Shown piece by piece: positions 7,467 through 15,176 of a stretch of DNA of 16,186 bases. Numbering within the stretch: position 1 is the stretch's first letter; the number at the start of each line of letters is the position of its first letter. Under the pieces are notes generated by a model. It was not told the DNA's origin, did not search any database, and was given only the letters and a program-made list of their open reading frames with translations. This DNA is from Bacteroidales bacterium (GTDB lineage Bacteria; Bacteroidota; Bacteroidia; Bacteroidales; UBA1556). Location of the stretch: assembly GCA_023145955.1 (NCBI GenBank), contig JAGLDA010000082.1, forward strand, positions 1-16,186. The letters are read 5' to 3'. The translations under genes were made by a program, and so were the position numbers.

Positions 7467-8189
7467 ATGAAACTACGCGCTGAAAATTTAGTAAAAATAT
7501 ATAAGCAACGAAAAGTTGTAAACAATGTTAGTATTGAAGTAAATCAAGGAGAGATTGTTGGTTTGTTAGGTCCTAATGGAGCAGGAAAGACTACCTCGTT
7601 CTATATGATTGTGGGCTTAATAAAACCCAATGGAGGAAAGATTTTTCTTGATGACATTGAGATTACTAAAGAAGCCATGTACAAAAGAGCAAGGCGTGGT
7701 GTTGGATATTTAGCACAAGAGGCATCAGTTTTTCGCCAGCTAAGTGTTGAGGACAATATTTTATCGGTATTACAATTTACGAAACTAAGCAAGGCCGAAC
7801 AAAAAGAAAAGCTAGAGAGCCTACTTGATGAGTTTGGATTAAAACATATCCGTAAGAATACTGGTATATCTCTATCAGGTGGCGAGCGACGTAGAACGGA
7901 GATAGCACGAGCATTGGCTGTAAACCCTAATTTCATTCTACTTGACGAACCTTTTGCTGGCGTAGACCCTATTGCGGTTGAAGATATTCAAAATGTAATT
8001 TCTAAACTAAAAGAAAAAAATATTGGAATACTTATTACTGACCATAATGTACGTGAAACCTTGAGTATTACCGACAGAGCATATCTTCTTTTCGAAGGTG
8101 AGATATTAAAGTCAGGATCGGCAGACGATTTAGTAAATGATAAGCAGGTTAGAAAAGTGTATTTAGGTGAAAATTTCGAGCTTAAATAG
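7467..8189 (+). CDS. lptB: LPS export ABC transporter ATP-binding protein LptB
   Basis: The 240-residue ATPase powers extraction of lipopolysaccharide from the inner membrane by the LptB2FG complex and its passage through the Lpt bridge to the outer membrane. All ABC motifs are present: Walker A GPNGAGKT (35-42), Q-loop Q84 in YLAQEASVFR, signature LSGGE (136-140) with the LptB-like RRRTEIARAL after it, Walker B FILLDEP (156-162) and H-loop H193. The stretch LAQEASVFRQLSVEDNI and the compact length are typical of LptB rather than other single-domain ABC ATPases. LptF/G/C/A genes are not adjacent. It has its own promoter and only a weak downstream hairpin. Confidence 0.93.
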   Translation: MKLRAENLVKIYKQRKVVNNVSIEVNQGEIVGLLGPNGAGKTTSFYMIVGLIKPNGGKIFLDDIEITKEAMYKRARRGVGYLAQEASVFRQLSVEDNILSVLQFTKLSKAEQKEKLESLLDEFGLKHIRKNTGISLSGGERRRTEIARALAVNPNFILLDEPFAGVDPIAVEDIQNVISKLKEKNIGILITDHNVRETLSITDRAYLLFEGEILKSGSADDLVNDKQVRKVYLGENFELK

Positions 8190-8200
8190 TGGTTATTGAA

Positions 8201-8222
8201 GATTATTAATTCTCTAATAATC
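8201..8222 (+). terminator. Weak hairpin after lptB, possible terminator
   Basis: GATTATTA (8201-8208) pairs with TAATAATC (8215-8222) around a 6-base loop. The stem is nearly all A-T and there is no T run after it, so a terminator role is doubtful; it may stabilise the transcript end. Confidence 0.3.
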
Positions 8223-8305
8223 AACATTATATTATTCTAAATCTTAAAATATCACAATAAGCCACAATAATTGGTGAATTAAATAAAACCAAAGAAAATA
8301 ATACT

Positions 8306-8313
8306 TACTTTTG
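8306..8313 (+). promoter_or_regulatory. rpsO -7 promoter element
   Basis: TACTTTTG matches TAnnTTTG exactly and is followed by CAG, a common context here. It lies 62 bases before the rpsO start, leaving a leader of about 55 bases that contains a short TTATA/TATAA stem around CGCAGC (8322-8337). No clear -33 TTG is visible. Confidence 0.6.
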
Positions 8314-8375
8314 CAGCCGATTTATACGCAGCTATAATTAGATGGTATAATTTAATTTAATAGTAAAAAAATATT

Positions 8376-8648
8376 ATGGAAAAGTTAACAAAAGAAACAA
8401 GAAAAGAGCTTTTTAAAGAGCACGGAAAAAGCGAATTTGACACTGGAACAACAGAAGGTCAAGTTGCATTATTTACTGCACGCATTATGCACTTAACAGA
8501 ACACCTTAAAAAGAATCGTAAAGATTTTAATACTGAGCGTTCTTTAGTACTAATGGTAGGTAAGCGTCGTAAATTACTTGCATATTTGCAACGAAAAAAC
8601 ATCAACAGATATCGCGAGATAATTAAGAAACTAGGTTTAAGAAAGTAA
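8376..8648 (+). CDS. rpsO: 30S ribosomal protein S15
   Basis: The 90-residue protein matches S15 in length (E. coli 89) and in sequence: DTGTTEGQVALFTARIMHLTEHLKKNRKDF early, and the rRNA-binding region LVLMVGKRRKLLAYL followed by YREIIKKLGLRK at the C-terminus. S15 is a primary binder of the 16S rRNA central domain and organises assembly of the 30S platform. It lies upstream of pnp, an order conserved across many bacteria. A hairpin and a promoter separate the two genes here. Confidence 0.97.
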   Translation: MEKLTKETRKELFKEHGKSEFDTGTTEGQVALFTARIMHLTEHLKKNRKDFNTERSLVLMVGKRRKLLAYLQRKNINRYREIIKKLGLRK

Positions 8649-8679
8649 TGACTTTTTTAACAAAAATATTCTAATAGAT

Positions 8680-8711
8680 GAAAGCTAACTAATGTAAATT
8701 AGTTAGCTTTC
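8680..8711 (+). terminator. Long rpsO-pnp intergenic hairpin without a T run
   Basis: GAAAGCTAACTAAT (8680-8693) and ATTAGTTAGCTTTC (8698-8711) form a perfect 14-bp stem with a GTAA loop. The 3' arm itself contains TTT, but no T tract follows; TGTATATTTG comes next. It may be an unusual terminator, an RNase processing site or a 3'-end stabiliser for rpsO mRNA. Confidence 0.6.
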
Positions 8712-8713
8712 TG

Positions 8714-8721
8714 TATATTTG
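8714..8721 (+). promoter_or_regulatory. Candidate pnp -7 promoter element
   Basis: TATATTTG is an exact TAnnTTTG match that begins 3 bases after the rpsO hairpin, 91 bases before the pnp start. The -33 region would lie inside the hairpin sequence and has no clear TTG. A leader of about 85 bases would result; TAAGTGA (8736-8742) and TCACTTA (8772-8778) within it could pair. Confidence 0.45.
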
Positions 8722-8812
8722 GGCAAGTTATTTTATAAGTGAGATTAGCAAGTCCGCATCAAATATATTTATCACTTACATAGACGATTATAAATTTAAA
8801 GAAGAAAAGAAG

Positions 8813-10948
8813 ATGTCAAAAATTGGAATTAACAAGACTTTCGAAATGCCTGATGGAAGAGAAATCAGCATTGAAACAGGAAAGCTAGCAAAACAGGCCG
8901 ATGGTTCTGTAGTAGTAAAAGTAGGTGACACCATGATAATGGCCACCGTAGTAGGAAAAAAGAGTGCCGCTGACAATGTGGATTTCATGCCACTATCAGT
9001 AGATTATCAAGAGAAATATGCCTCTGCGGGTAAATTCCCTGGAGGATTTTTCAAGAGAGAAGCTCGCCCATCAGAGTACGAAATACTTATATCACGACTA
9101 ATAGATCGTGTTCTTCGTCCTTTGTTCCCATCAGATTACCATGCTGAGGTACAAGTAATTGTAAACCTTATCTCATTAGAGCAAGGCATGCAACCTGATG
9201 CATATGCAGCATTAGCAGCATCAGCAGCATTAGCTGTTTCTAATATACCTTTCCATGGTCCTATTTCTGAAGCAAGAGTTGCAAAGGTAGATGGAGAATG
9301 GTTAATTAACCCAACTATTGAACAAACTGAATCTGCAGAATTGGAGCTAATGATTGGTGCGTCAATAGACAATATTATGATGGTTGAAGGCGAGATGAAA
9401 GAAGTTTCGGAAGCTACCATGATGGAAGCTTTTGAGTTTGCTCACAAAGCTATTAAGGTTCAATGTCAAGCACAATTGGACTTAGCGGCTATGGTTGAAA
9501 AATCTAGCCCAAAAAGAGAATATAACCACGAGGATAAGGACGAAGAATTACAAAATAGAATTCAAAAGGAATTATCTGACAAAGTATATGCTGCAGCGGC
9601 TTCTGAAACTGCTGACAAATACAAGAGAGGTGAAATGTTTGCTGCAATCCGCGATGAGTGGGTTGAAACTCTAGACAAAGATTACTCAAAAGAGAAAATG
9701 CACCTTATTAAGAAATATTACCATGATGTAGAAAAAGACATGGTAAGAAAAATGATTCTTGAGGAGCGTAAGCGCCTTGATGGTCGTAAACTTGATGAGA
9801 TTCGTGATATCTGGACAGAAGTTAATTATCTTCCTTCAGTACATGGTTCAGCAGTATTTACTAGAGGTGAAACTCAATCGCTAACTTCTGTTACTTTAGG
9901 AAGTAAGATGGATGAGCAAATTATTGATGGCGCTGTTTTTAATGGCAAGAATAACTTCTTATTACATTATAACTTCCCTCCATACTCAGTTGGTGAAGCA
10001 CGTTTTTTAAGAGGAACTTCACGTCGTGAGGTTGGTCATGGAAACTTAGCAATGCGCGCACTTAAAGGAATGCTTCCAACTGGCGAAGACAATCCTTATA
10101 CTATTCGTATTGTTTCTGAAATTTTAGAATCTAATGGTTCTTCATCAATGGCTACTGTTTGTGCGGGTTCAATGGCACTTATGGATTCAGGTATTAAAAT
10201 GAAGAAAGCTGTTTCTGGTATTGCAATGGGATTAATTACTGATGCTGAAACTGGTAAATATGCTGTACTTTCTGATATCTTGGGAGATGAAGATCACCTA
10301 GGCGATATGGACTTTAAAGTAACTGGTACCAGAGATGGTATTACTGCTTGTCAAATGGATATTAAGGTAGAAGGTCTTTCTTATGAAATTCTTTCTAATG
10401 CATTAGAACAAGCTAAGGCTGGTCGTTTGCATATTCTTGATAGAATGGAAGAAACTATAAAAGAGCCTCGTGAGGACTATAAAGAGTTTGTTCCTAGAAT
10501 AGAGAAAGTATATATTGATAAAGAATTTATTGGAGCAGTAATTGGACCTGGTGGAAAAATTATTCAAGATATTCAGCTTAAAACAAATACTACAATAGTA
10601 CTTGAAGAAGTTGGAAATCAAGGAGTAATTGACATTATGGCTACTGATAAAGCTGCTTTAGAGGCTGCTAAAGACCGTATAAAGGGTATTGTATCAGTTC
10701 CTGAAGTTGGTGAAACTTACCATGCAACAGTAAAAAGCATTATGCCTTACGGCGCTTTCGTTGAAATTCTACCAGGAAAAGAAGGTTTACTTCACGTTTC
10801 TGAAATAGATTGGAAACGTATAGAGAATGTTGCTGATGTACTTAAAGAAGGTCAAGAAATTGATGTTAAACTTCTTTCTGTAGATTCTCGTTCAGGGAAA
10901 TTCAAGCTTTCGGCAAAGGCTCTTAAGCCTCGCCCAGAGAATAACTAA
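8813..10948 (+). CDS. pnp: Polyribonucleotide nucleotidyltransferase (PNPase)
   Basis: The 711-residue protein is a full-length PNPase, a trimeric 3'-5' phosphorolytic exoribonuclease that degrades mRNA and can add heteropolymeric tails. It has a first RNase PH domain (about 1-225), an alpha-helical linker (about 240-320), a second RNase PH domain (about 325-550), a KH domain (about 565-625, GPGG at 578-581) and an S1 RNA-binding domain (about 632-702, MPYGAFVEILPGKEGLLHVSEI). The catalytic-site segment LGDEDHLGDMDFK lies at 490-502. The insert around 232-250 is charged, as is common. The start is preceded by a 15-base purine run (8798-8812). It is followed by a strong terminator. Confidence 0.97.
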   Translation: MSKIGINKTFEMPDGREISIETGKLAKQADGSVVVKVGDTMIMATVVGKKSAADNVDFMPLSVDYQEKYASAGKFPGGFFKREARPSEYEILISRLIDRVLRPLFPSDYHAEVQVIVNLISLEQGMQPDAYAALAASAALAVSNIPFHGPISEARVAKVDGEWLINPTIEQTESAELELMIGASIDNIMMVEGEMKEVSEATMMEAFEFAHKAIKVQCQAQLDLAAMVEKSSPKREYNHEDKDEELQNRIQKELSDKVYAAAASETADKYKRGEMFAAIRDEWVETLDKDYSKEKMHLIKKYYHDVEKDMVRKMILEERKRLDGRKLDEIRDIWTEVNYLPSVHGSAVFTRGETQSLTSVTLGSKMDEQIIDGAVFNGKNNFLLHYNFPPYSVGEARFLRGTSRREVGHGNLAMRALKGMLPTGEDNPYTIRIVSEILESNGSSSMATVCAGSMALMDSGIKMKKAVSGIAMGLITDAETGKYAVLSDILGDEDHLGDMDFKVTGTRDGITACQMDIKVEGLSYEILSNALEQAKAGRLHILDRMEETIKEPREDYKEFVPRIEKVYIDKEFIGAVIGPGGKIIQDIQLKTNTTIVLEEVGNQGVIDIMATDKAALEAAKDRIKGIVSVPEVGETYHATVKSIMPYGAFVEILPGKEGLLHVSEIDWKRIENVADVLKEGQEIDVKLLSVDSRSGKFKLSAKALKPRPENN

Positions 10949-10957
10949 ATAATATAG

Positions 10958-10993
10958 CGGAGGTGTTATGAATTTAACATCTCCGTTCTTTTT
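10958..10993 (+). terminator. pnp terminator
   Basis: CGGAGGTGTTA (10958-10968) pairs with TAACATCTCCG (10975-10985), including one G-U pair, around a 6-base loop. It is followed by TTCTTTTT. Confidence 0.88.
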
Positions 10994-11031
10994 AAAAGCA
11001 TAAATGCTATTATTTGGTAATTAATTAAATA

Positions 11032-11039
11032 CATATTTG
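11032..11039 (+). promoter_or_regulatory. Possible rpoD -7 element (one mismatch)
   Basis: CATATTTG differs from TAnnTTTG only at the first base and lies 81 bases before the rpoD start. It is the best match in the pnp-rpoD gap but is not a perfect one. Confidence 0.25.
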
Positions 11040-11120
11040 AATGAAACATTATTCAGAAAAGTACGTCTAATTACCTACATACAATAAAGCAGTTTATACC
11101 TCTACATAATAAATAGCAAA

Positions 11121-11984
11121 ATGAGACAATTAAAAATCCAAAAGCAAGTAACGAACAGAGATACAGCTTCGTTAGATAAATACCTTCAAGAGATTGGACG
11201 TGTAGACTTAATTACAGCTGAAGAGGAAGTTATTTTAGCACAAAAAATAAAACAAGGAGATGAGGACGCTTTAAATAAGTTAACAAAAGCTAACCTACGA
11301 TTTGTTGTTTCTGTTTCAAAACAGTATCAAAATCAAGGCTTAACTCTCCCCGATCTTATTAACGAAGGAAACTTAGGACTTATAAAAGCTGCCAAAAGAT
11401 TTGATGAAACTCGTGGCTTTAAATTTATTTCTTATGCTGTATGGTGGATTCGCCAATCAATATTACAAGCATTGGCCGAGCAATCTCGTATTGTACGCCT
11501 TCCGCTAAATAAAATTGGCTCTATCAATAAAATAAATAAAGCTAAGGCATTTCTTGAGCAAACTCTTGGCCAACCACCAAGAAATGAAGATATTGCAGAG
11601 TACCTAGATATTACTGTTCGCGAAGTAAAAGAATCATTAAAAAATGCTAACCGCCACGTTAGTTTGGATGCCCCTCTTACTTCTGACGACGATACTAATA
11701 TGTACGATTTGATGAGTGCAAACGACTCTCCTAGTCCTGAAAGTGAGCTTCTATACGAATCATTGCGTAAAGAAATCTCTAGAGCTATTACTACATTATC
11801 TGATAGAGAATCTGATGTTATCAAATTATACTTTGGGCTTGATGAAAAACACCCATTAACTCTTGAAGAAATTGGTGAAGAGTTTGACCTTACTCGTGAA
11901 AGAGTTCGTCAAATTAAAGAAAAAGCTATTAGAAGATTAAAGCATACTTCAAGAAGCAAAATTCTGAAAACATATTTAGGGTAA
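11121..11984 (+). CDS. rpoD: Primary sigma factor RpoD (sigma-70, Bacteroidota short type)
   Basis: The 287-residue protein directs RNA polymerase to housekeeping promoters. Region 1.2 (about 16-50), region 2 (about 54-123, with FDETRGFKFISYAVWWIRQSI for -10/-7 recognition and melting), region 3 (about 130-205) and region 4 (about 215-280, with the helix-turn-helix LTLEEIGEEFDLTRERVRQIKEKAIRRL) are all present. It lacks region 1.1 and the long non-conserved region of E. coli sigma-70 (613 residues), as is normal for the Bacteroidota primary sigma factor. That sigma recognises TAnnTTTG/TTG promoters, which occur repeatedly in this window. It has a terminator upstream (pnp) and one downstream, so it is probably transcribed alone. 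Confidence 0.95.
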   Translation: MRQLKIQKQVTNRDTASLDKYLQEIGRVDLITAEEEVILAQKIKQGDEDALNKLTKANLRFVVSVSKQYQNQGLTLPDLINEGNLGLIKAAKRFDETRGFKFISYAVWWIRQSILQALAEQSRIVRLPLNKIGSINKINKAKAFLEQTLGQPPRNEDIAEYLDITVREVKESLKNANRHVSLDAPLTSDDDTNMYDLMSANDSPSPESELLYESLRKEISRAITTLSDRESDVIKLYFGLDEKHPLTLEEIGEEFDLTRERVRQIKEKAIRRLKHTSRSKILKTYLG

Positions 11985-12006
11985 AACTTAAAAACGATTA
12001 AAATAT

Positions 12007-12036
12007 AAAAGGTAGGATGTAAATTCTACCTTTTTT
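12007..12036 (+). terminator. rpoD terminator
   Basis: AAAAGGTAG (12007-12015) pairs with CTACCTTTT (12026-12034) around a 10-base loop, with T residues running on to 12036. Confidence 0.85.
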
Positions 12037-12063
12037 GCTTTCCAAAAAGAAATAATTTATTTT

Positions 12064-12094
12064 TTGTTATGATGTTTAAAAAAACATATATTTG
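12064..12094 (+). promoter_or_regulatory. Promoter of the DUF3276 gene
   Basis: A TTG at 12064-12066 within a T-rich stretch is 20 bases upstream of TATATTTG at 12087-12094, an exact -7 match. This is the best complete -33/-7 pair in the window. The leader would be about 42 bases. Confidence 0.7.
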
Positions 12095-12142
12095 CTACTT
12101 ATTAGATAACAAATTACAAACAAACTAAACACACTAAAAGAG

Positions 12143-12451
12143 ATGGGTGATTTCAACGACAAAGGAGAAGTTTTTTCACGAAGAGTAAAGGCTGGAAAAA
12201 GGACGTATTTTTTTGATGTAAAAGAAACAAAAGCTGGAGAATATTACGTAACGCTTACAGAGAGCAAAAAGAGATTTAATGAGGAATCTGGAAAGTTCTT
12301 TTTTGAGAAGCATAAATTATTTCTTTATAAAGAGGATTATACGAAATTTAAAGACAGTTTAAATGAAGTACTTGGTTTTATTCAGGAAAATCAAGGATAC
12401 GATGAAGACTATGAGAGATATTCTGATAATAATGAGACTGAAGATCAGTAA
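12143..12451 (+). CDS. DUF3276 / PUR-domain nucleic-acid-binding protein
   Basis: The 102-residue protein belongs to the small DUF3276 family common in Bacteroidota and related to the spirochaetal PUR-domain protein BpuR, which binds nucleic acids. The body (about 6-82) has the compact fold pattern EVFSRRVKAGKRTYFFDVKETKAGEYYVTLTESKK, with basic and aromatic residues along predicted strands, then a helix YTKFKDSLNEVLGFI. The last 20 residues are acidic (DEDYERYSDNNETEDQ). A role as a single-stranded DNA/RNA-binding regulator is inferred from the family, not shown here. It has its own promoter and terminator and sits just after rpoD. Confidence 0.82.
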   Translation: MGDFNDKGEVFSRRVKAGKRTYFFDVKETKAGEYYVTLTESKKRFNEESGKFFFEKHKLFLYKEDYTKFKDSLNEVLGFIQENQGYDEDYERYSDNNETEDQ

Positions 12452-12478
12452 AGTATTATTCTTAAGAAAATTAAATAG

Positions 12479-12512
12479 CTCGATATACAATTAGTATTAT
12501 CGAGTTTTTTTT
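12479..12512 (+). terminator. Terminator after the DUF3276 gene
   Basis: CTCGATA (12479-12485) pairs with TATCGAG (12498-12504) around a 12-base loop, followed by eight T. Confidence 0.8.
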
Positions 12513-12606
12513 GTTAGTAAAACCTAAAAATTAACCCAATTATAAAGTCTTTAATTTATTGTTGAAAGAAAACTGCTCACCATTTTCATTTAGTGCATTT
12601 TTATTT

Positions 12607-12614
12607 TACCTTTG
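12607..12614 (+). promoter_or_regulatory. -7 promoter element for the UPF0173 gene
   Basis: TACCTTTG is an exact TAnnTTTG match. No TTG -33 is seen at 20 bases; a TTT is there instead. It lies 141 bases upstream of the start, and no closer match is present. It may drive the genes through dapB, as no terminator is visible between them. Confidence 0.55.
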
Positions 12615-12755
12615 TAGTTAATCTATTATTTTGTGTACAAGCACATTCAACAGTAGTTTATAGCTTATTATCAGCTAAATACGAATGAATATGCATAGAA
12701 AAACATGAAAAATGGGTATAAATTTTGTTCTTTAATTTAATAAAAATAAGATAAG

Positions 12756-13445
12756 ATGAAGTTAACAAACTACGGACATGCTTGCTGGCATATTGAATTA
12801 GAAAATACTAAGCTATTAATCGACCCTTTTATTTCGCCCAATGAACTAGCAAAAGATATTGATATCAACTCCATAGAATGTGATTATATACTAATTACAC
12901 ATGGCCACGAAGATCATATTGCTGATGTAGAAAATATAGCCAAGCGTACTGGAGCGAAGTTAATTTCAAATTTTGAAATCATAAATTGGTTTGCAGATAA
13001 AGGCATAGACAATTGCCACCCAATGAATATTGGAGGAAAATGGAAGTTTGACTTTGGCATTGTAACATATTTTACTGCACAGCACTCGAGCATGATGCCC
13101 GATGGGGCTTATGGTGGAAATCCTGGAGGTTTTATTATTGACACTCCCGATGGAGTATTTTATCATGCAGGGGATACTAGCTTAATGATGGATATGCAGC
13201 TTATTCCAAAGCTCTATAAATTAGATTTTGCACTACTACCAATTGGTGATAATTTTACCATGGGAATAGATGAGGCTATAATAGCTAGTGATTTTATTGG
13301 CTGTAATAATATTATTGCAATGCACTATGATACATTTGGTTATATAGTTGTAGATAAAGAAGATGCTAAGTCAAAGTTTAAAGCAAAAGGTAAAAATCTT
13401 AATTTTGTTGAAATAGGTACTACAATTGATTCTAATACGTTATAA
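12756..13445 (+). CDS. UPF0173 metallo-beta-lactamase-fold metal-dependent hydrolase
   Basis: The 229-residue protein has the metallo-beta-lactamase fold signature THGHEDH at residues 48-54 (H49, H51, D53, H54), with further probable metal ligands H110 (FTAQHSS), D140 (YHAGDTS) and H190 (AMHYDTF). The start MKLTNYGHACWHIE, then LLIDPFISPN, is typical of the UPF0173/YtkL-like group, which is related to the UlaG family. The active site appears intact, so it should be a two-metal hydrolase, but the physiological substrate is unknown. It lies 36 bases before parA in the same direction without a visible terminator, so it may share a transcript with parAB; this pairing does not reveal its role. Confidence 0.88.
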   Translation: MKLTNYGHACWHIELENTKLLIDPFISPNELAKDIDINSIECDYILITHGHEDHIADVENIAKRTGAKLISNFEIINWFADKGIDNCHPMNIGGKWKFDFGIVTYFTAQHSSMMPDGAYGGNPGGFIIDTPDGVFYHAGDTSLMMDMQLIPKLYKLDFALLPIGDNFTMGIDEAIIASDFIGCNNIIAMHYDTFGYIVVDKEDAKSKFKAKGKNLNFVEIGTTIDSNTL

Positions 13446-13481
13446 TCAATTAAATAAGAATTATATTATAATAAATAAATT

Positions 13482-14282
13482 ATGGGAAAAGTAATTGCGA
13501 TAGCAAATCAAAAAGGTGGAGTTGGTAAAACGACAACAGCAATAAATTTGGCAGCAGGGCTAGCAGTTTTGGAATACAAAACTTTACTTATTGATGCTGA
13601 CCCACAAGCAAATGCAACATCAGGAGTAGGTTTTGATCCTAATGATATAAAAACCAGCATTTACGAATGTATTGTTGATGATGTAAAACCAGAAAATATA
13701 GTTCTAAAAACTAAAACTCCAAATTTGGATTTGATTCCAGGGCATATTGATTTGGTAGGTGCAGAAATAGAAATTATAAATATGCCAAATCGCGAGATGA
13801 TGATGCGTAATTCCATTGCGATAGTTAAAGAGAACTACGATTTTGTTATTATCGACTGCTCTCCTTCTTTAGGCCTAATTACTGTAAATGCATTAACTGC
13901 TGCTGATTCAGTAATCATTCCTGTACAATGTGAATATTTTGCTCTCGAAGGACTTGGAAAACTACTTAATACCATAAGAATAGTACAAGATAGGTTAAAT
14001 AATAATCTTGATATTGAAGGTATATTACTAACCATGTTTGATTCTCGCTTACGATTAGCAAAACAAGTTGTACAAGATGTAAGAACTCATTTTGAAGCAA
14101 TAGTATTCAATACTATTATCCATAGAAATACACGCCTTGGTGAGGCTCCAAGTTTTGGTGAGCCAATAATGCTTCATGACATTAATAGCAAAGGATCTAC
14201 CAATTATTTGAATTTAAGCAAAGAAATTTTGCAAAGAAACAATATGACCAAAGTAGCTAATAAAGACAAAAAAAATAAGTAA
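13482..14282 (+). CDS. parA: Chromosome-partitioning ATPase ParA/Soj
   Basis: The 266-residue MinD/ParA-type ATPase drives segregation of replicated origins together with ParB bound at parS. The deviant Walker A motif KGGVGKTT is at residues 11-18, Walker A' LLIDADPQANAT at about 35-46, and the Walker B-type FVIIDCSPSLG at about 121-131. Length and the absence of an N-terminal HTH domain match chromosomal Soj-type (type Ib-like) ParA rather than plasmid type Ia. The C-terminus is Lys-rich. The stop codon overlaps the parB start by one base (TAATG), which indicates translational coupling. Confidence 0.95.
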   Translation: MGKVIAIANQKGGVGKTTTAINLAAGLAVLEYKTLLIDADPQANATSGVGFDPNDIKTSIYECIVDDVKPENIVLKTKTPNLDLIPGHIDLVGAEIEIINMPNREMMMRNSIAIVKENYDFVIIDCSPSLGLITVNALTAADSVIIPVQCEYFALEGLGKLLNTIRIVQDRLNNNLDIEGILLTMFDSRLRLAKQVVQDVRTHFEAIVFNTIIHRNTRLGEAPSFGEPIMLHDINSKGSTNYLNLSKEILQRNNMTKVANKDKKNK

Positions 14283-15172
14283 TGGTAGCAAAGAAAATGG
14301 CTCTGGGAAGAGGATTAAGTGCTTTATTAGAAAGTAGCAACTACGAAAAAGCTGATGGGAGTAATATTGGGGCAAACTCTACTGGAGTAATTGCTGATAT
14401 TTTATTAGATTCTATATTAACAAATGCCGACCAACCACGTAAAGAATTTGATTTAGAATTATTGGAAGAGCTTGCTGAGTCTATTAAGCAACAAGGCATA
14501 ATACAACCAATTACTGTACGCAAGGTTAGTAAAAATAAATACGAGCTAATAAGTGGAGAGCGAAGATACAGAGCATCAAAAATAATTGCACTTAAATCTA
14601 TTCCTGCCTATGTACGCGAAGCTAATGATACGCAGGCGCTAGAAATGGCATTAGTGGAAAATATTCAACGCCAAGACCTTAACTCTTTAGAGATAGCTTT
14701 AAGCTACCAACATCTTATTCAAGATTGTGATATTAGCATGGAAGATATTGGAAAAAAAGTTGGAAAAAAGAGAAGTACTGTAAATAATTATTTACGATTA
14801 TTGAAACTCCCAAATAAAATTCAGATAGGTCTTCGCGAAAATAAAATTACAATGGGTCATGCTCGTGCATTAATAAGTATTGAGCTAGAGCAAGACCAAG
14901 TATTTATTTTTGAAGAAATAATTAAAAATAGATTATCTGTTCGCCAAGTTGAAGAACTTAGCAGAAAGATTCAAGATAAGAGCTCTAATACTAAAGGCAA
15001 GGTAAAGGTAAATTTACCCTATAAATATGAAAAATATAGCTCAAAATTAGCTAAGCAATTTGGAAAAGGAACACTAATTAAGCGTAATCCTAAAGGTAAA
15101 GGCAGCGTTAATATTTCTTTTAATAATGATGATGAGCTTGACAAACTTTTAGAGCAACTACTTAACTCATAA
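14282..15172 (+). CDS. parB: Chromosome-partitioning protein ParB/Spo0J
   Basis: The 296-residue CTPase clamp loads at parS and recruits SMC/ParA. The N-terminal ParA-stimulating peptide KKMALGRGLSALL is present (4-16). The ParB N domain carries the CTP-binding motifs GERRYRA (about 93-99) and ENIQRQDL (about 125-132). A central helix-turn-helix region follows (MEDIGKKVGKKRSTVNNYLRLLKLP), with a C-terminal dimerisation segment ending ELDKLLEQLLN. The basic stretch at about 238-275 may contact DNA. The start overlaps the parA stop by one base. No canonical parS is visible in the window. Confidence 0.95.
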   Translation: MVAKKMALGRGLSALLESSNYEKADGSNIGANSTGVIADILLDSILTNADQPRKEFDLELLEELAESIKQQGIIQPITVRKVSKNKYELISGERRYRASKIIALKSIPAYVREANDTQALEMALVENIQRQDLNSLEIALSYQHLIQDCDISMEDIGKKVGKKRSTVNNYLRLLKLPNKIQIGLRENKITMGHARALISIELEQDQVFIFEEIIKNRLSVRQVEELSRKIQDKSSNTKGKVKVNLPYKYEKYSSKLAKQFGKGTLIKRNPKGKGSVNISFNNDDELDKLLEQLLNS

Positions 15173-15176
15173 CTAT

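Larger units (their letters stand above)
12452..12755. other. 304-base intergenic region before the UPF0173 gene
   Basis: It holds the DUF3276 terminator, a -7 promoter element at 12607-12614 and a predicted leader of about 135 bases. A small stem, TAGCT (12661-12665) with AGCTA (12673-12677), lies in the leader. I see no recognised riboswitch or RNA gene. Confidence 0.6.

Noticed and set aside
8253..8270. Direct repeat CACAATAA upstream of rpsO
   Set aside because: An 8-base A-rich repeat 2 bases apart is too short to separate from chance in this composition.
9200..9236. Repeated GCA-rich stretch inside pnp
   Set aside because: It encodes the Ala-rich helix of the first RNase PH domain, which is normal in PNPase.
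12705..12740. Short upstream reading frame of 11 codons in the UPF0173 leader
   Set aside because: AT-rich leaders produce such frames by chance; there is no run of regulatory codons and no terminator structure to suggest attenuation.
13482..15172. parS site near parAB
   Set aside because: I looked for TGTTTCACGTGAAACA-like palindromes; CACGT fragments occur (for example near 10795) but no arm pairing supports a parS site.
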